64,000 nt of DNA from Kingdonia uniflora (taxonomy: Eukaryota > Streptophyta > Magnoliopsida > Ranunculales > Circaeasteraceae): positions 1,922,001-1,986,000 of the forward strand of contig JACGCM010001511.1 in assembly GCA_014058105.1 (NCBI GenBank). Reading direction: 5' to 3'. A program made the position numbers and the translations under genes. Under the pieces are notes generated by a model, which was not told the DNA's origin, searched no databases, and saw only the letters and a list, made by a program, of their open reading frames with translations. This document shows, one piece after another, positions 45,740 through 56,449 of this stretch (positions are counted from its first letter, which is position 1; the number at the start of each line of letters is the position of its first letter).

Positions 45740-46420
45740 ATAGTATCTGTCACAGACACATTGAATTAGATGAAAGCTAGTATGACCTTTGCCTTATCTT
45801 GTGCCTGGCATGGTCTTTGATTTAAAACAAATTTTTACATTCGCTTCAATCGCAGAAATGGGTTGAGTTAAACCACGTTAAGACTTGATTGAACTATAGA
45901 AATGTTGCAGACATATTGAAAGAGATGATGACTAGTATTACCTTTGCCTTATCCTATGCATGAGAGAGTCGTTGATATGAAACAGGTTTCTATACTTACT
46001 ACAATCACTGAGATTTAGTAGAGTCAACCAAATCAGGTGATATCCTTGATCCAGCCGTTATAAATTACATAAACAAATTAAAGAAGTGGTTAGTATTATT
46101 TATGCCCTATCTATTGTTTGGTAGAGTCTTTGATATGAAACAAGTTTCTACACTTGTAACAATCGCAAAGATTTAGTAGAGGCAGCCAAATCAAATGATA
46201 TCTTTAATCTAGCTGTTATAAATGACCCAAACAAATTGAAGAAATGGCTAGTATTATCTATTCCCTATCTGTTGTTTGGTAGAGTTTTTGATATGAAACA
46301 AGTTTCTACACTTGCAACAATCGCAGAGATTGAGTAGAATCAGCTAAATCATGTGATATCCTTGATCTAACTGGAATAAGATCGATTATAAGCTAGTATT
46401 ATCTATGCTTTAATCAATAG
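45740..46420. repeat. Element D post-pol tandem array, about 150-160 bp x 4-5
   Basis: Landmarks 'gctagtatta(t/c)ctatgcc(c)tatct' and 'gatatgaaacaagtttctacacttg..acaatcgcagagat' recur from 45775 to 46410 at about 140-160 bp. The array sits between the integrase and the antisense gene as in A and C, with unrelated sequence. Confidence 0.82.
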
Positions 46421-46599
46421 AATGTGGTTGAATCTACGTAAGTGGAGTGATGTTGTGAAAAACTTAGAAGTTTCATTGATTAGTTCAAAATTTATATTGG
46501 ATGGAGATAAAAATCTCACTTTTGGAATTGAAAAAACAAATTAACCAAAGTGAGGATAAGAGATGGAGTAGTAAGATGCTTAATGATAGTACCGTTTCA

Positions 46600-47708
46600 G
46601 TCACCTAGTGTTCCATAGATTTGAAATGGGGATTCCCTCTTTTGTCATGAGATAGTAAGATCCCAGGCCTGAGAGGCCTAGGTAAATGAACAGACCCTCC
46701 CAATTGTCGGCTAATTTTCCAGCGTGAGACTCTTTGCGATGTTGAGGAATATCCCTGAGGATGAGATCTTTTATCTGGAAGGTACAACTTCTGACTCGGT
46801 TATTACACGATCTGGCAAACATATGATGATATCGACCTAGGTTAGCGATGGCGCGTTCCCTAGTTTCATCTATCATAATGAGGTTGCAAGCCAACTCGAA
46901 GTCATTTTCCGTCAATTAGCTCGTGATCACGAACTGGATGATAATATTCAGAAGGAATGATGGCCATAGTGTCGTAAGCAAGGAGGAATGGGGTGCACCC
47001 GATTGATTGTCGGGGAGTGGTACGATATGCTCATAGAACCTGAGGTAGCTCGCGAACCCAATTCCCTTTTTTTCTATGAGTAAAGCCATTTTTTGAGTCC
47101 ATCTTCGATGGTTTTGCTGGTGACCTCGGCTTGGCCATTGCCTTTAGGATAGTAAGGATTTGATGGTAAGTGGATGATATTGTGATGATTTAAGAAGGTT
47201 ATGACATTATCTCCCACAAATTGGGGCCCATTATCGATACAAATTAGGTGGGGGCACCCAAATCGAGTGATTATGTGATTCCAGATAAAAGAGATGACTT
47301 TTTTTTCTTTGGTTCGACATAGTGGAACTGCTTCTACCCATTTTTGTAAAATAATCGGTAGCTACGATTAGGTGATGGCGGTTACCTGGAGAGTTAGGGA
47401 ACTCGCCGACGAGATCTGGTGCCCATCTTTTGAATGGCCAGTAAAGCTTGCTTGCATTGAGTTCGAGCGCAGGGGCGCGTATCAAATGTCCATGTCTTTG
47501 GCAGGGCATTTGTGGGAGTACTCCTCTGCTTTCTTGCGCATGCCAGGCCAGAATACTTCTTGAGTGATAGCTCTATTTTATAATGATCTACCTGTGGCAT
47601 GGGAGCCACAAGTTCCTTCATGTAATTCGCGGAGCAGTTCATATGCTTTTGATTTGGAGAGGCAGATGAGGTAAGCCCCTGAGACGGAGAGACGGTATAA
47701 CACACCAT
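46600..47708 (-). pseudogene. Element D integrase
   Basis: Finger remnant L-H-E-G-T-C-G-S-H near 47625; K-C-P-A-K-D replaces the usual C-D-K-C-Q near 47500. The core has A-P-D-L-V-G (about 47420), I-D-N-G-P-Q (about 47230) and G-Q-A-E-V-T-S-K (about 47130), so the catalytic triad is retained. The C-terminal N-W-E-G-L-F-I and Y-Y-L-M-T-K-E-G segment is open in 46915-46601. Stops and shifts separate the pieces. Confidence 0.85.
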
Positions 47709-47942
47709 TTTGATTAGTGAAGCACTTTGAGTTGTTGATTAGCTATCGGCGCTCTTTTGGATCTACTGGGAGTAATCTGCTGCAGCTGTTGTCGACTCCG
47801 AGGTAGGCTAAGAAAAACTTTTGCCAATCGTCGTCTCCCCCTTTATCGCCCCCAGTGTTGATCGTGCATACAGAATTACGATCAATGTTGGGGGTTGAAA
47901 TGATTTTGATCTGGAGGTATCGAGCTTCTGTACCCAAGACCC

Positions 47943-49735
47943 CAGCTAGATATACTAAGGAATCGCCACGTCTATTTTCACTTCAAGGAAGATAATCTGG
48001 AGTTGCTTTTACAAACTTGCTCATCCTATCAGCAACGAGGGTTGCGTATTCGATCATCTTCTCATTCTTTTTGTATTGTCCTGAGTAGTGGTAGAAGATG
48101 AGTAATGAATCTGTGTAAATTGAGAGTTCGGAGACATTGAGCTCAAGAGCGAGGTCGAGTCCACGAATAAGAGCTTCGTACACTGTGATGTTATTAGAGT
48201 CCTCAAAATCTGGGTGGATTGATTTCTCAATTCTGTCATTGGAAGGGGTAATCAAAACGATCCCGATTCCTGACCCTGCAGGTCCTGCTGATCCATCTGT
48301 GAGAAGTCTCTACCCTGATGAAGTGATCCATTCAGGTCATTTGTTGAATGGCTTTAGGGTAAATCCTTGGGGATTCTTCTGTAAGATAAGGATCGTGCTC
48401 CTCCCACTCAGGATCTTCCACTGGAAAATCCGCGAGAAAATTGGCAACGGCCTGACCTTTCTCGGAATGACGTTGTTCGAACTTGATATCATGTTTTCCC
48501 AAACTGACTGAACACTGTTGCACTCTTCTTGATTTCTCTTTCATGAACAGAACTTCCCGAAGTGTGTAATTCGTTATGGCTTTGACTGAATGAGCTTGGA
48601 AGTAATGCTTGAGTTTCTATGAAGGTTAAACAAGGGTGAGAAGAAGTTTTTCAATTTTAGAGTACCTTGTTTCCACTGTATGAGGGTCTTTTTCATGAAG
48701 AAGATTGGTTTTTCTATATTCCCTTCTAGGTGAATAAGAACCGAGTTGAGCGAAGTATCTGTAACTTCTAGGTAGATAATCAGTTCCTCATTATCTACTG
48801 TGGTGCTCATTATGGGAGACTTCTCTAAATAGGTTTCGAGATCCTAACAAGCTGCTTCGTATTCTGGTGTCCATTTCTACATTTGGCTTAACCTTTCCTC
48901 GGTTGGTACATCAGCGGAGTAATAGGAATAGCTAGAGGCAGCAGTCTGAAGATTTAGAGACGAAACGATTGATAGCGGTAATCTTGATGGCAAGTTTTTA
49001 AACGCCTTTTACTATTTTTTGAGATGGCATGTCGAGGAGAGCCCAAATCTGATCTAGATCGGCTTCAATCCCTTTCTTGCTGATGAGGTGGCCTAGAAAG
49101 CGGCCAAAATGTATTACGAATTGACATTTATCAGGGTTGAGACACATCATGTAAGATCAAAGGATGTTGAATATAGTGCTGAGGTCGGACATGTGATTGG
49201 CTAGCTGTACGCTTTTGCATAAGAGATCATCAATGTAGACTTTAGCAATTTTCCCTTGGTATGCTTTGAACATATTAGTCATCAATCGTTGATATGTGGC
49301 ACCTGCATTTTTGAGTCCTAAGGGCATAACTTTGTAATAATAAAGACCTCTCTGAATGATGAAAGTTTTCTTCTCTTGATCATCTTCTTGAAGTAGAATT
49401 TTATTATATCCCGAAGTAGCGTCCATCAAAGAAAGGAGGTCATGGCCTGCTGGGGAATCGAGGATCTGATGAATGCTTGGAAGAGGGAAACTATCCTTTG
49501 GAGTGTGTTTGTTCAGATCTATAAAATCTACGCAAACTCAAATTTTTTTGTTCTTCTTTGGGAAAACGACAATGTTAGATATCCAGTCTAGGTACTTGGC
49601 TTCTCGAATAAATCCTACTTTGATCATTTTCTCAATCTCAGTGTTAACTTCATTTCGAAGATGAGGTGACGGTCGTCGTTGATTCTGCTTGAGCGTTGTG
49701 GCATTGATATAGATAGTTAATTTGTGACAAGCCAT
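47943..49735 (-). pseudogene. Element D reverse transcriptase with two RNase H domains
   Basis: From 49735: A-C-H-K-L-T-I-Y and F-I-R-E-A-K-Y-L-D-W (49610). Then M-M-D-A-T-S-G-Y-N (49425), M-P-L-G-L-K-N-A-G-A-T-Y-Q-R-L (about 49330) and K-V-Y-I-D-D-L-L-C-K (about 49235), the catalytic box intact. The first RNase H shows N-I-E-K-P-I-F-F-M-K-K-T-L (about 48720). The second (48255-47983) shows V-Y-E-A-L-I-R-G-L-D-L-A and Y-T-D-S-L-L. Frames change between blocks. Confidence 0.86.
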
Positions 49736-49939
49736 GGCTGGATCGACCCCGGGCTTTTCTTTGAAAAACCATACAAAAACGTCTCGGGTGAGTCGTAAGA
49801 ACTGAACGAGAGCATCTTTTTCATGCTCAACCAGCCTAGTACCGATGAAAGTACCTCTACTAGGCCCATCAATCTTGATATATTCTATGGGCTCCTCTGT
49901 AGATAGTTGATTGTTGAGGTGATCAACTTTCTATAATTG

Positions 49940-50722
49940 TTATGCTGCAAACCTATCTAAAGTATCTAGGAAGGCAGAGACAATATTTTCACATGCTCGA
50001 GAGAGCTTTTGACTACCTCTGATTTCATAAATATTGTTGTCGTGTTTGAATCGGAGTACTTGATGATAGGTGGAAGCGATTTCTTCCTTATTGTGTATCC
50101 AACAGCAGCCCATAATCCTGAGATAACGAGATTTGGCATTAATAACATAAAAAACAACGTCGATGGTGGCTGGTCCTACGGTAATTGGCAAGATGATTTT
50201 GTCTACCCGTTCTTCCCTGGAACCATTGAATCCACTGATATCGGTGTCGCTCTGAATAACGTGGTCGGTCAACCCCATATGATCGATCGTACTCTGAAAA
50301 AGAATCTTAAAACCGCTTCTAGTATCGATCATCATTGTGTGTATGAAAATTTTATTCATCTTAGGCATTATGACGAATGCATCATGATGTGGAAACTTGA
50401 CATGGCTAGTATCGCAATCTTCAAAGAAAATTTCGATTCGCCGATTGCTCGACTCGGGAAGAAGTTTGGCTTCATTATCCTGAGGTGTGAGATCACAGTA
50501 TTCTAATAGCCTCCTACATTTTGACCTGTTGGAATTGGTGATTTGATTGATTTCGATCATGTTGTTGTGGTGCATATGGCAAAGATGCTTTTCCTCGGCT
50601 CGATCATTGACTTGAATAACTTTGAGCTGCTTCTTATAGCTGCCATCTTTGTATGACTTCAAATCGACAATATATTCGAGCATCCATCTCTCTTTAAAAA
50701 TGTACTCGTGCATCCACAGCAT
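49940..50722 (-). pseudogene. Element D aspartic protease, active-site Gly lost
   Basis: A 260-codon open frame, the longest in the window. The domain is clear from C-D-T-S-H-V-K-F-P onward and includes D-I-S-G-F-N-G and a decayed L-G-R-S-W-like segment (I-M-G-C-C-W-I-H). The active site reads M-M-I-D-T-R-S-G, so the invariant Gly of D-T-G is Arg and the enzyme should be dead. The first 60 residues may hold a decayed zinc-knuckle region (C-H-M-H-H). Confidence 0.83.
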
Positions 50723-50948
50723 AACATATCAATTGTCAGTAGTGTGATGATTTAACTTTTGATGCTGGCAATATGGCCGACTATCGATTGGTTTCAGTGG
50801 TTGAGAGACGCGCTAGAGTGGATCCATTAACAGTAGTGGAAAATTATAGAGATTTGAGTGTTTAGCTTTGGGAGGATGGGTTTTCTTTGTGGACCGCCTT
50901 TCCGCAGGTAATCGGTATTGCCCTTAGAGCTCTTCTGATCTCCCTATT

Positions 50949-52166
50949 CTACCTTGGATTCGCTGGTTCAATCTGCAGATGGCCCCTTGGTAGAGAGGAC
51001 AGATTTAGTAGTTTTTTTTGCTCTGACATCATCCCCTCCAGGTCGACATAACTATTAACTTTGGTGATCATCTCCTCTAAGGTCGCAGGTTTGTTAAGGA
51101 AAATGTATTCTTTGGCCTTGCAATCGAGCCGGAGGGCATTGGTGAAAGCGGTAACAACTATTTTTTGATTGAGGTTATCTACTTTACTCACAGCTCTAAG
51201 AACTTCTTTGAGAAATCTTCGTGCTTCTCTCCATGTGACTGCTTAAGACCGATAAGAGAATACAAGTTCTCATCTTTGTCTCTGTTGTGAGCATATGTTT
51301 TGATGAACTGCTTCTGTAGCTGGTCGAATGTATAAATGGAGTCTACAGGGAGAAAATGGAACCATCGGAGTGGTTCCTCCTTTAGACTTGTGGTTGATAG
51401 ACAGCAAAGGATGTGGTTGAGATTGGAGTACAACCCCAATGAATCACGGTACTATTGAATGTGTTCCTTCAAGTAAGTACCTTTGTATTTGTAAATTTTT
51501 GGAGTATGGAAACCTTTCGGTATCTTTATATCGTATAGTTCCTTGGCAATCGGACGTTCTTGTAACTTTGTGACATCGCCGATAGTACCCAGAACTTGTG
51601 CTTCGATCAACTCAATTCGTTGGTCCATATTCATTTTTGTGACGTAATGGCATATTGGTTGGATCGCTGGATGAGCTAGCTATAGATGATGAGTGCCCAT
51701 ACCATCACTCAGGCAATCTCGTACTGGAACTTGATGTAGAGGTCACTGGTCTTACTCCTATCGGATGGAAATTCAGTGACCTCAAAAGACTTCGGATTGA
51801 ACTTCCCGCCCAAATGGATGGAGGGCTGTAGTTCGTGCTATAGATTCCTAGAAATAGCTTTGCTGGTGACTTCCTGAGTCCCCAATCTTTCCCTTGTAGA
51901 TTCCTGGAAATACCTCTGGCTGGAGGAGTCTGTTGAGTATTTTACAGAGCCTCGAGGGCAGTTTGCATTGTTGTCTTCTGATCTTCATGTCGTTTAAGCG
52001 CTGTCAAACGAGCTTGTCGATCTGTATCGAACATTTTTTCCTGGAGCTCCCGATCTTTTGTTAACTGACGTTCGAGTTCGGCACATTTCTCTGTTTCGGC
52101 ATTGAGATTCAGCCGTAACTCTGTGAGCTGCCTCGGCTCCATAGAAACTTTGTGTTGAGTTCCCAC
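50949..52166 (-). pseudogene. Element D gag
   Basis: The N-terminal coiled coil (52166-51942) has repeating Glu, Leu, Lys and Arg. A spacer is followed by 51634-51452 (I-P-K-G-F-H-T-P-K) and the gag domain in 51439-50949: G-L-Y-S-N-L-N-H, E-P-L-R-W-F, F-D-Q-L-Q-K-Q-F, F-S-K-K-F-L. It aligns in order with A and C. Stops and shifts break it in at least three places. Confidence 0.83.
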
Positions 52167-52242
52167 TACTGGTCGTCTTGAAGTAACAATGATTGAAAGT
52201 TGTGGTGAAAGACTGCCTTAGGATATCATGGAAATGAAATCT

Positions 52243-52262
52243 TTCCTACAGACGGTGCCAAA
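52243..52262 (-). promoter_or_regulatory. Element D primer-binding leader
   Basis: Minus-strand TTTGGCACCGTCTGTAGGAA follows the 5' LTR directly; the closest of the four to a consensus TTTGGCRCCGTCTGTGGGAA. Confidence 0.7.
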
Positions 52263-52841
52263 TGTAATGGCCAAATTCCGTAAGCTCAAAATGGTTTAAA
52301 ATTCGTTATCACACCAATGATCCTATAAAGATATTCTAATGGAGAATAAGAAATAAAGCATGTGATTTTAGCATGGAAAACCTCTCAATAGGTCAAAAAA
52401 ACCATGACCTCGTATGGAGTATTTTTGTGAAAGTATCTTAATTGCTTGAGGCGGATATCTTTATTACAAGTGATCTCTAAAATATAGAAATGTTTTTAAT
52501 CTGGTAACTAAGAAGTTGTGTAATTTTTCTGGTCCCTGTCTCTTCTGGAACTTCTCCTTTATATAGGCTTTTTCCGTAGCTCTTCATCGTGTTAGAGCAT
52601 GCTTTCCTAAAAATGTGGTTGGTGGCGGTTGACTGAATAAATGACGAGTTTCGTAGGAGACAAGTGCTTTTTGACTGGATAAAGATTTTTGGTTTAAATT
52701 CGGCCCACGTTCTTGACAAGTTTGTGGGGTAGGTTGGAATGTTGACTGGGGAAATGTGTTAAAAATGCGTAAGTCTGAGATGGTGGTAATTTAAAATAGG
52801 TGAGCTCGACTTTGGGTAAGATCGAGGGATAGGCCCCTACA
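52263..52841 (-). repeat. Element D 5' LTR
   Basis: Runs TGTAATGGCC...CCCCTACA on the plus strand (579 bp). A minus-strand TATA-like CCTATATAAAGG lies at about 52555-52566. The shared 'aaaccatgacctcgtatggag' block is near 52400-52420. The first five bases outside are TGTGC, expected to recur beside the missing 3' LTR. Confidence 0.85.
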
Positions 52842-53691
52842 TGTGCTAAGTCATTTATTGCGCGTTCAGTACTTGGGTAAGAACAACGACATCTTTCACC
52901 ATCCTAATGGGGGGAGAAACTCCTAGGGTTGTGGTGCCATAGCTAGGAGGTGCTTTGCTATAGCTAGCTGAGTATACTAGACCCAATGACTCATTCGCAG
53001 TGAACAGTTTGGCTTGCCATAGTTCTGTTCCTACCCAAAGGCACTGGATTGTGATCAGGCATATTCTGAGGTATCTATTCGGTATGAAAGGCAAAGGTCT
53101 ATTCTACTCAAAATGGTAAACGTAAAAGTATAGAGTACACCAATATAGGTTACTTCTCAGACCTACATAGAGGCCATTGTCAAATGGATTATGTATTTAT
53201 GTACGGGAATACATAAATATTTTTGGAGATCGATGAAGCAGACGGCAATAGCTATACCACGAACCACGAAGATTCTTGCACTTCATGAAGCTAGTAGAGA
53301 ATGATGGCTGCGCTCCACTACGCATCTCATCAACCAAAGTTATGGCGTATTCTATCCAAGATAAAACATCGACCATGTATGAAAACAATTAAGCTTACAT
53401 CATTCAAGTCAATGACAATTTATCAATCGTGACAGAACGAATCACATTTCATGGAAGCAACTCCAACCTTATGAATTATAAAAGGCAAATGAGATTGGCG
53501 TTGTCAAAGATATTTTAGAAGACATCTTTGCAAATCCATGCACGAAGACTCTTGCACCACTTACGTTCAAGCAGCTAGTAGACGGAATCAGCATACAGAA
53601 GATTCATTTATCAATATCTCACGAAGATACATCTCAGGGTGATCGACGTCATGGGGAGTAGTCCCAGCCTGACGTGGATATATGCATGTTG

Positions 53692-53694
<3 letters not shown>

Positions 53695-53724
<30 letters not shown>
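53695..53724 (+). repeat. T30 homopolymer in the copia 3' non-coding region
   Basis: Thirty uninterrupted T between the end of copia pol and two related copies of 'aggttttaatgaggya'. Length is likely variable or uncertain in assembly. Confidence 0.85.
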
Positions 53725-53904
53725 CCTGATAGTGCATTTTTTAGGAGGTTTTAATGAGGTAACGCATACGCGTCCACAACCCATACAGGGCATGGAATTG
53801 TACTCTTTCCCTACACAGTTTTTTTCCCAAGGGGGTTTTGCTAGGCAGAGGTTTTAATGAGGCAAGTCGTTCTAGTATGGTTCACCCCAAAGAGGAGCAT
53901 TAGT

Positions 53905-54126
53905 AGTTGGGTCCAACCCAAGCTAGGAACCCAATAGGGTTGGGGTATCCTATTAGGACTCCTAACAAGCCCATAGGCCCGATAGGGTTATGGGGAGAGG
54001 TTAAGTAGGTTAAGTAATCCTTGTGGTAGGGTTATTTTTATATATTAAGAAATCAATCTTCTCTTTATTCTTTTGTTCATAAGATATAGTAATGTTATAT
54101 TGCTCTATATTGATTATCTCTCAACA
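53905..54126 (+). repeat. Ty1/copia 3' LTR
   Basis: Begins near '(t)agttgggtccaaccc', a decayed TGTTGGGTCCAACCC, directly after a purine-rich 'ccaaagaggagcat' tract, and ends TCTCTCAACA, which mirrors a TGTTG start. Length of about 222 bp is in the normal range for short copia LTRs. The exact left end is uncertain by a few bases. Confidence 0.65.
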
Positions 54127-54164
54127 CTATCTTCTTTCTCCTTCCAAAAATGCATCCACTCGCT

Positions 54165-54418
54165 AAAAGTTAAGGTCCCAAAGAACCTCTTTAATACCCA
54201 TTCCACCGATTGCATCTGCAAAGGTTTAATAAAGCCCTCTTTCAATGATCAAGAAACGCCAAGATGATAAATGAAGTGATTCATTCGCATCAAAGTTAAG
54301 GTCCCAAAGAATCTTTTTGGTACTTATTATACCGATTACAACACCAAGCTTTCAAAGGTTTAATAAAGCCCAATTTCAAAGACCAGGAAATGCTAAAATG
54401 ATAGATGAAGTGATGCCA
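54165..54418. repeat. 126-bp tandem duplication next to the copia LTR
   Basis: 'aaagttaaggtcccaaagaa' starts at 54166 and again at 54292. The two copies are about 75 percent alike by eye and end near 'atgaagtgat'. On the minus strand each has a codon-like stretch ending F-F-G-T-L-T, but no family is recognised. Confidence 0.7.
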
Positions 54419-55849
54419 TATTTTAACTCTAATAGGGCAACGTAAGTGATCATAAGTGATCAATGGTTCCATCCGCCATATCAAGTAAGACCAAACATCC
54501 ATATCCATGTTTCTTCATCTATGATCATCACTATTCACCGTTTGTCCGTATGCCATTTCCCCAAAAGAAGGCCACTTTAGATGGTATCTTCTTTTGCTAA
54601 ACTAGTATCATAGGAAAATCCAAGCTTTGTTACCTACCTCTCGTGCTCATATTTTTGACCAACTGCCCAAACTTCGATCTTACTGTAAATTTCTCATGCT
54701 CGATCCAACCTATTTTTGTGTATCTTCTCTCACCCATATAAGTATCAAATTACCATTTGAATCTAAGTATTAAAATCCTTAAGTTTACTGTCAAAGAGAT
54801 CTCTTTCAAAATAGCTCTTTCCATTTTACAAAACTTGTGCACTCCTAAAAGATTTAGGCTGCAGGCAGTTTAAAGTGGCAGATACACGAAATCAACTTAT
54901 TTTGAGCTGCATAATGTATTATGATAATTTCCTTTTATTTCTTCCACATTCTCATGGAAAAATTATATGCCTTCCTTAAACATTTCCCATGCGTTAAAAA
55001 TAGACCTCCCAAGCCTCACGACATGTGTGATGTGAAGCTTGTTTGATACCCATGCATACTTATCAAGGCGTTATTAGCTTGTATCACCTCGGCCCTAAAA
55101 CCATCATATTTGTTTGAAAATCTTCATATCTAAGGGTATGTTTAACAATCCACTCTATACTGACTCGATACTGTCTCCACTTAGCCACTTCGGTATCCCG
55201 CAGTGTGAGCTTTTGTTCGGCGGCGGTGCAGCTTTCCTATCGACCACCAACACGCGTACCTGTGACAATATTACATAGGTATAGGGATTATAAAAAATAC
55301 AAAAAATAGGGTCCCAAATCTTTTATCGGGACCTGACGATCTGGATTTTTTACAAAACCAGTTCAAGGCAGTAAATTTACATGTGGACTTTACAAGGGTT
55401 GATTCTAGGAAATTTATATTGTTTCAGATACGGCTCTTAATAAATAAAACTATGTAAAGAAATATGTGAAGAAAATTCACCATGTATCTGGTCCCACGTC
55501 AGATAATAGATCTAGCCCTGAATCAAATATCTAATAATTGTTATCTTGATGAGGACCATTTAATGGAAGGCAAGGTGTAAAGGAAATGAAAAAATCACTA
55601 ACTACAAGGGCAATGAAAAGATCACTAACTACTAGTCTTTGTTTAAAGCCAGCATTAAATACTGAGTGTAAGTTTAAACCTTCTAGTCTAGCAATTCAGA
55701 ATCTTAACATGTGTTCTTTCCCAGTTACAAATTATTTTAATACTAGATTGAGAAATATCTGCGTGTTTTGGATCACTTATCCTCCAAGTCGCGATATTAT
55801 AGATATTATAGGTAGCTCTAATCAACACAAATATTGCTATCAATCATAA
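54419..55849. other. No gene recognised
   Basis: AT-rich sequence with a GC-richer patch at 55190-55265. A short direct repeat 'aatgaaaa(a/g)atcactaactac' lies at 55587 and 55611. No protein motif in either strand. Confidence 0.45.
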
Positions 55850-56390
55850 TTTACTCACTTTTTTGTGCCAGTTATTTGAAGAGTGAGAAAAGCCGTTGTT
55901 CACTAATTTTGGCCACCTTAGCAAACTGCATTTTTCTTAGTTGATTGTGGGTGACTTCACCACTAATCTCATAATGAGTGAACAGGCAGGGGTTCAAATG
56001 TTTGTGATATTCATGGCTTTGTTAAAGCAGTTAAGGAATATGGCCTTATTATTGCCACAAAATTGATCCACAGCTAGTGGAACTCCCAAAATGCTCTCTA
56101 CATAATTCAAAGTCAATTGCAAAGAGGTTTGATAAACAAGCTTTGTGTAGAAAAGTACAGTGGCTGGAAAACTAAAGCCACAACCAATAACTCTCCTTTT
56201 GGATTTCTGAAAGGGTGCTTGGAATACAAAGACTTAATTTCTGCGGCAACAAAATTGTTGGGAAAGGTACTCTTTGGGGAAATTCCACATGTACTGAAAG
56301 ACAAGATGAATAGACTGAAGGAGGCCAATCATAGCCTAGAATATGAGTGCTTTTGGCAACATTAAAATCGAAAAAAGTTCTAGTCATTTA
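55850..56390 (+). pseudogene. LINE ORF2 endonuclease and linker fragment, plus strand
   Basis: V-G-D-F-T-T-N-L near 55955 corresponds to the LINE endonuclease G-D-F-N box. After stops, N-K-L-C-V-E-K-Y-S-G-W, L-L-G-K-V-L-F-G-E-I-P-H and M-N-R-L-K-E-A-N follow (56120-56345), as in the endonuclease-RT linker of plant LINEs. It is in opposite orientation to the next LINE piece, so two separate insertions are present. Confidence 0.65.
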
Positions 56391-56449
56391 AAGTTACTTC
56401 AGTTGCAATTAGATTTAGAGGACAATAATGATGATAATGATTTACCCAA

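Larger units (their letters stand above)
30842..52841 (-). mobile_element. LTR element D: Ty3/gypsy, Tat lineage, cut by CACTA and by element C
   Basis: On the minus strand: 5' LTR (52841-52263), leader, gag, protease, RT, two RNase H domains, integrase, 160-bp tandem array, and an antisense coiled-coil gene on the plus strand. The antisense gene is interrupted by the complete element C (31056-44688, with 5-bp duplication) and at its left edge by the CACTA terminus. The missing part of the antisense gene is found inverted at 63375-64000, so the element continues there. The 3' LTR is not in the window. D lies inside a Ty1/copia element. Confidence 0.88.
52842..54126 (+). mobile_element. Ty1/copia element, 3' part, interrupted by element D
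   Basis: Plus-strand remnants of the end of pol. From the RT thumb: N-D-S-F-A-V-N-S-L-A, P-T-Q-R-H-W and H-I-L-R-Y-L (52985-53080). From RNase H: G-Y-F-S-D (about 53150), L-A-L-H-E-A-S-R-E (about 53275), D-R-T-N-H-I-S (about 53430) and F-K-Q-L-V-D-G-I (about 53565). A 3' non-coding part, a purine tract and an LTR of about 220 bp follow. The copia sequence starts exactly at the outer edge of D's LTR, so D was inserted into it. The 5' part is not in the window. Confidence 0.82.

Noticed and set aside
50009..50506. 165-codon plus-strand frame
   Set aside because: It is the complementary shadow of the element D protease and has no motif of its own.
53695..53724. T30 as the poly-A tail of a minus-strand LINE or processed gene
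   Set aside because: It lies between copia RNase H and copia LTR sequences on the plus strand, with no LINE or gene sequence joined to it.
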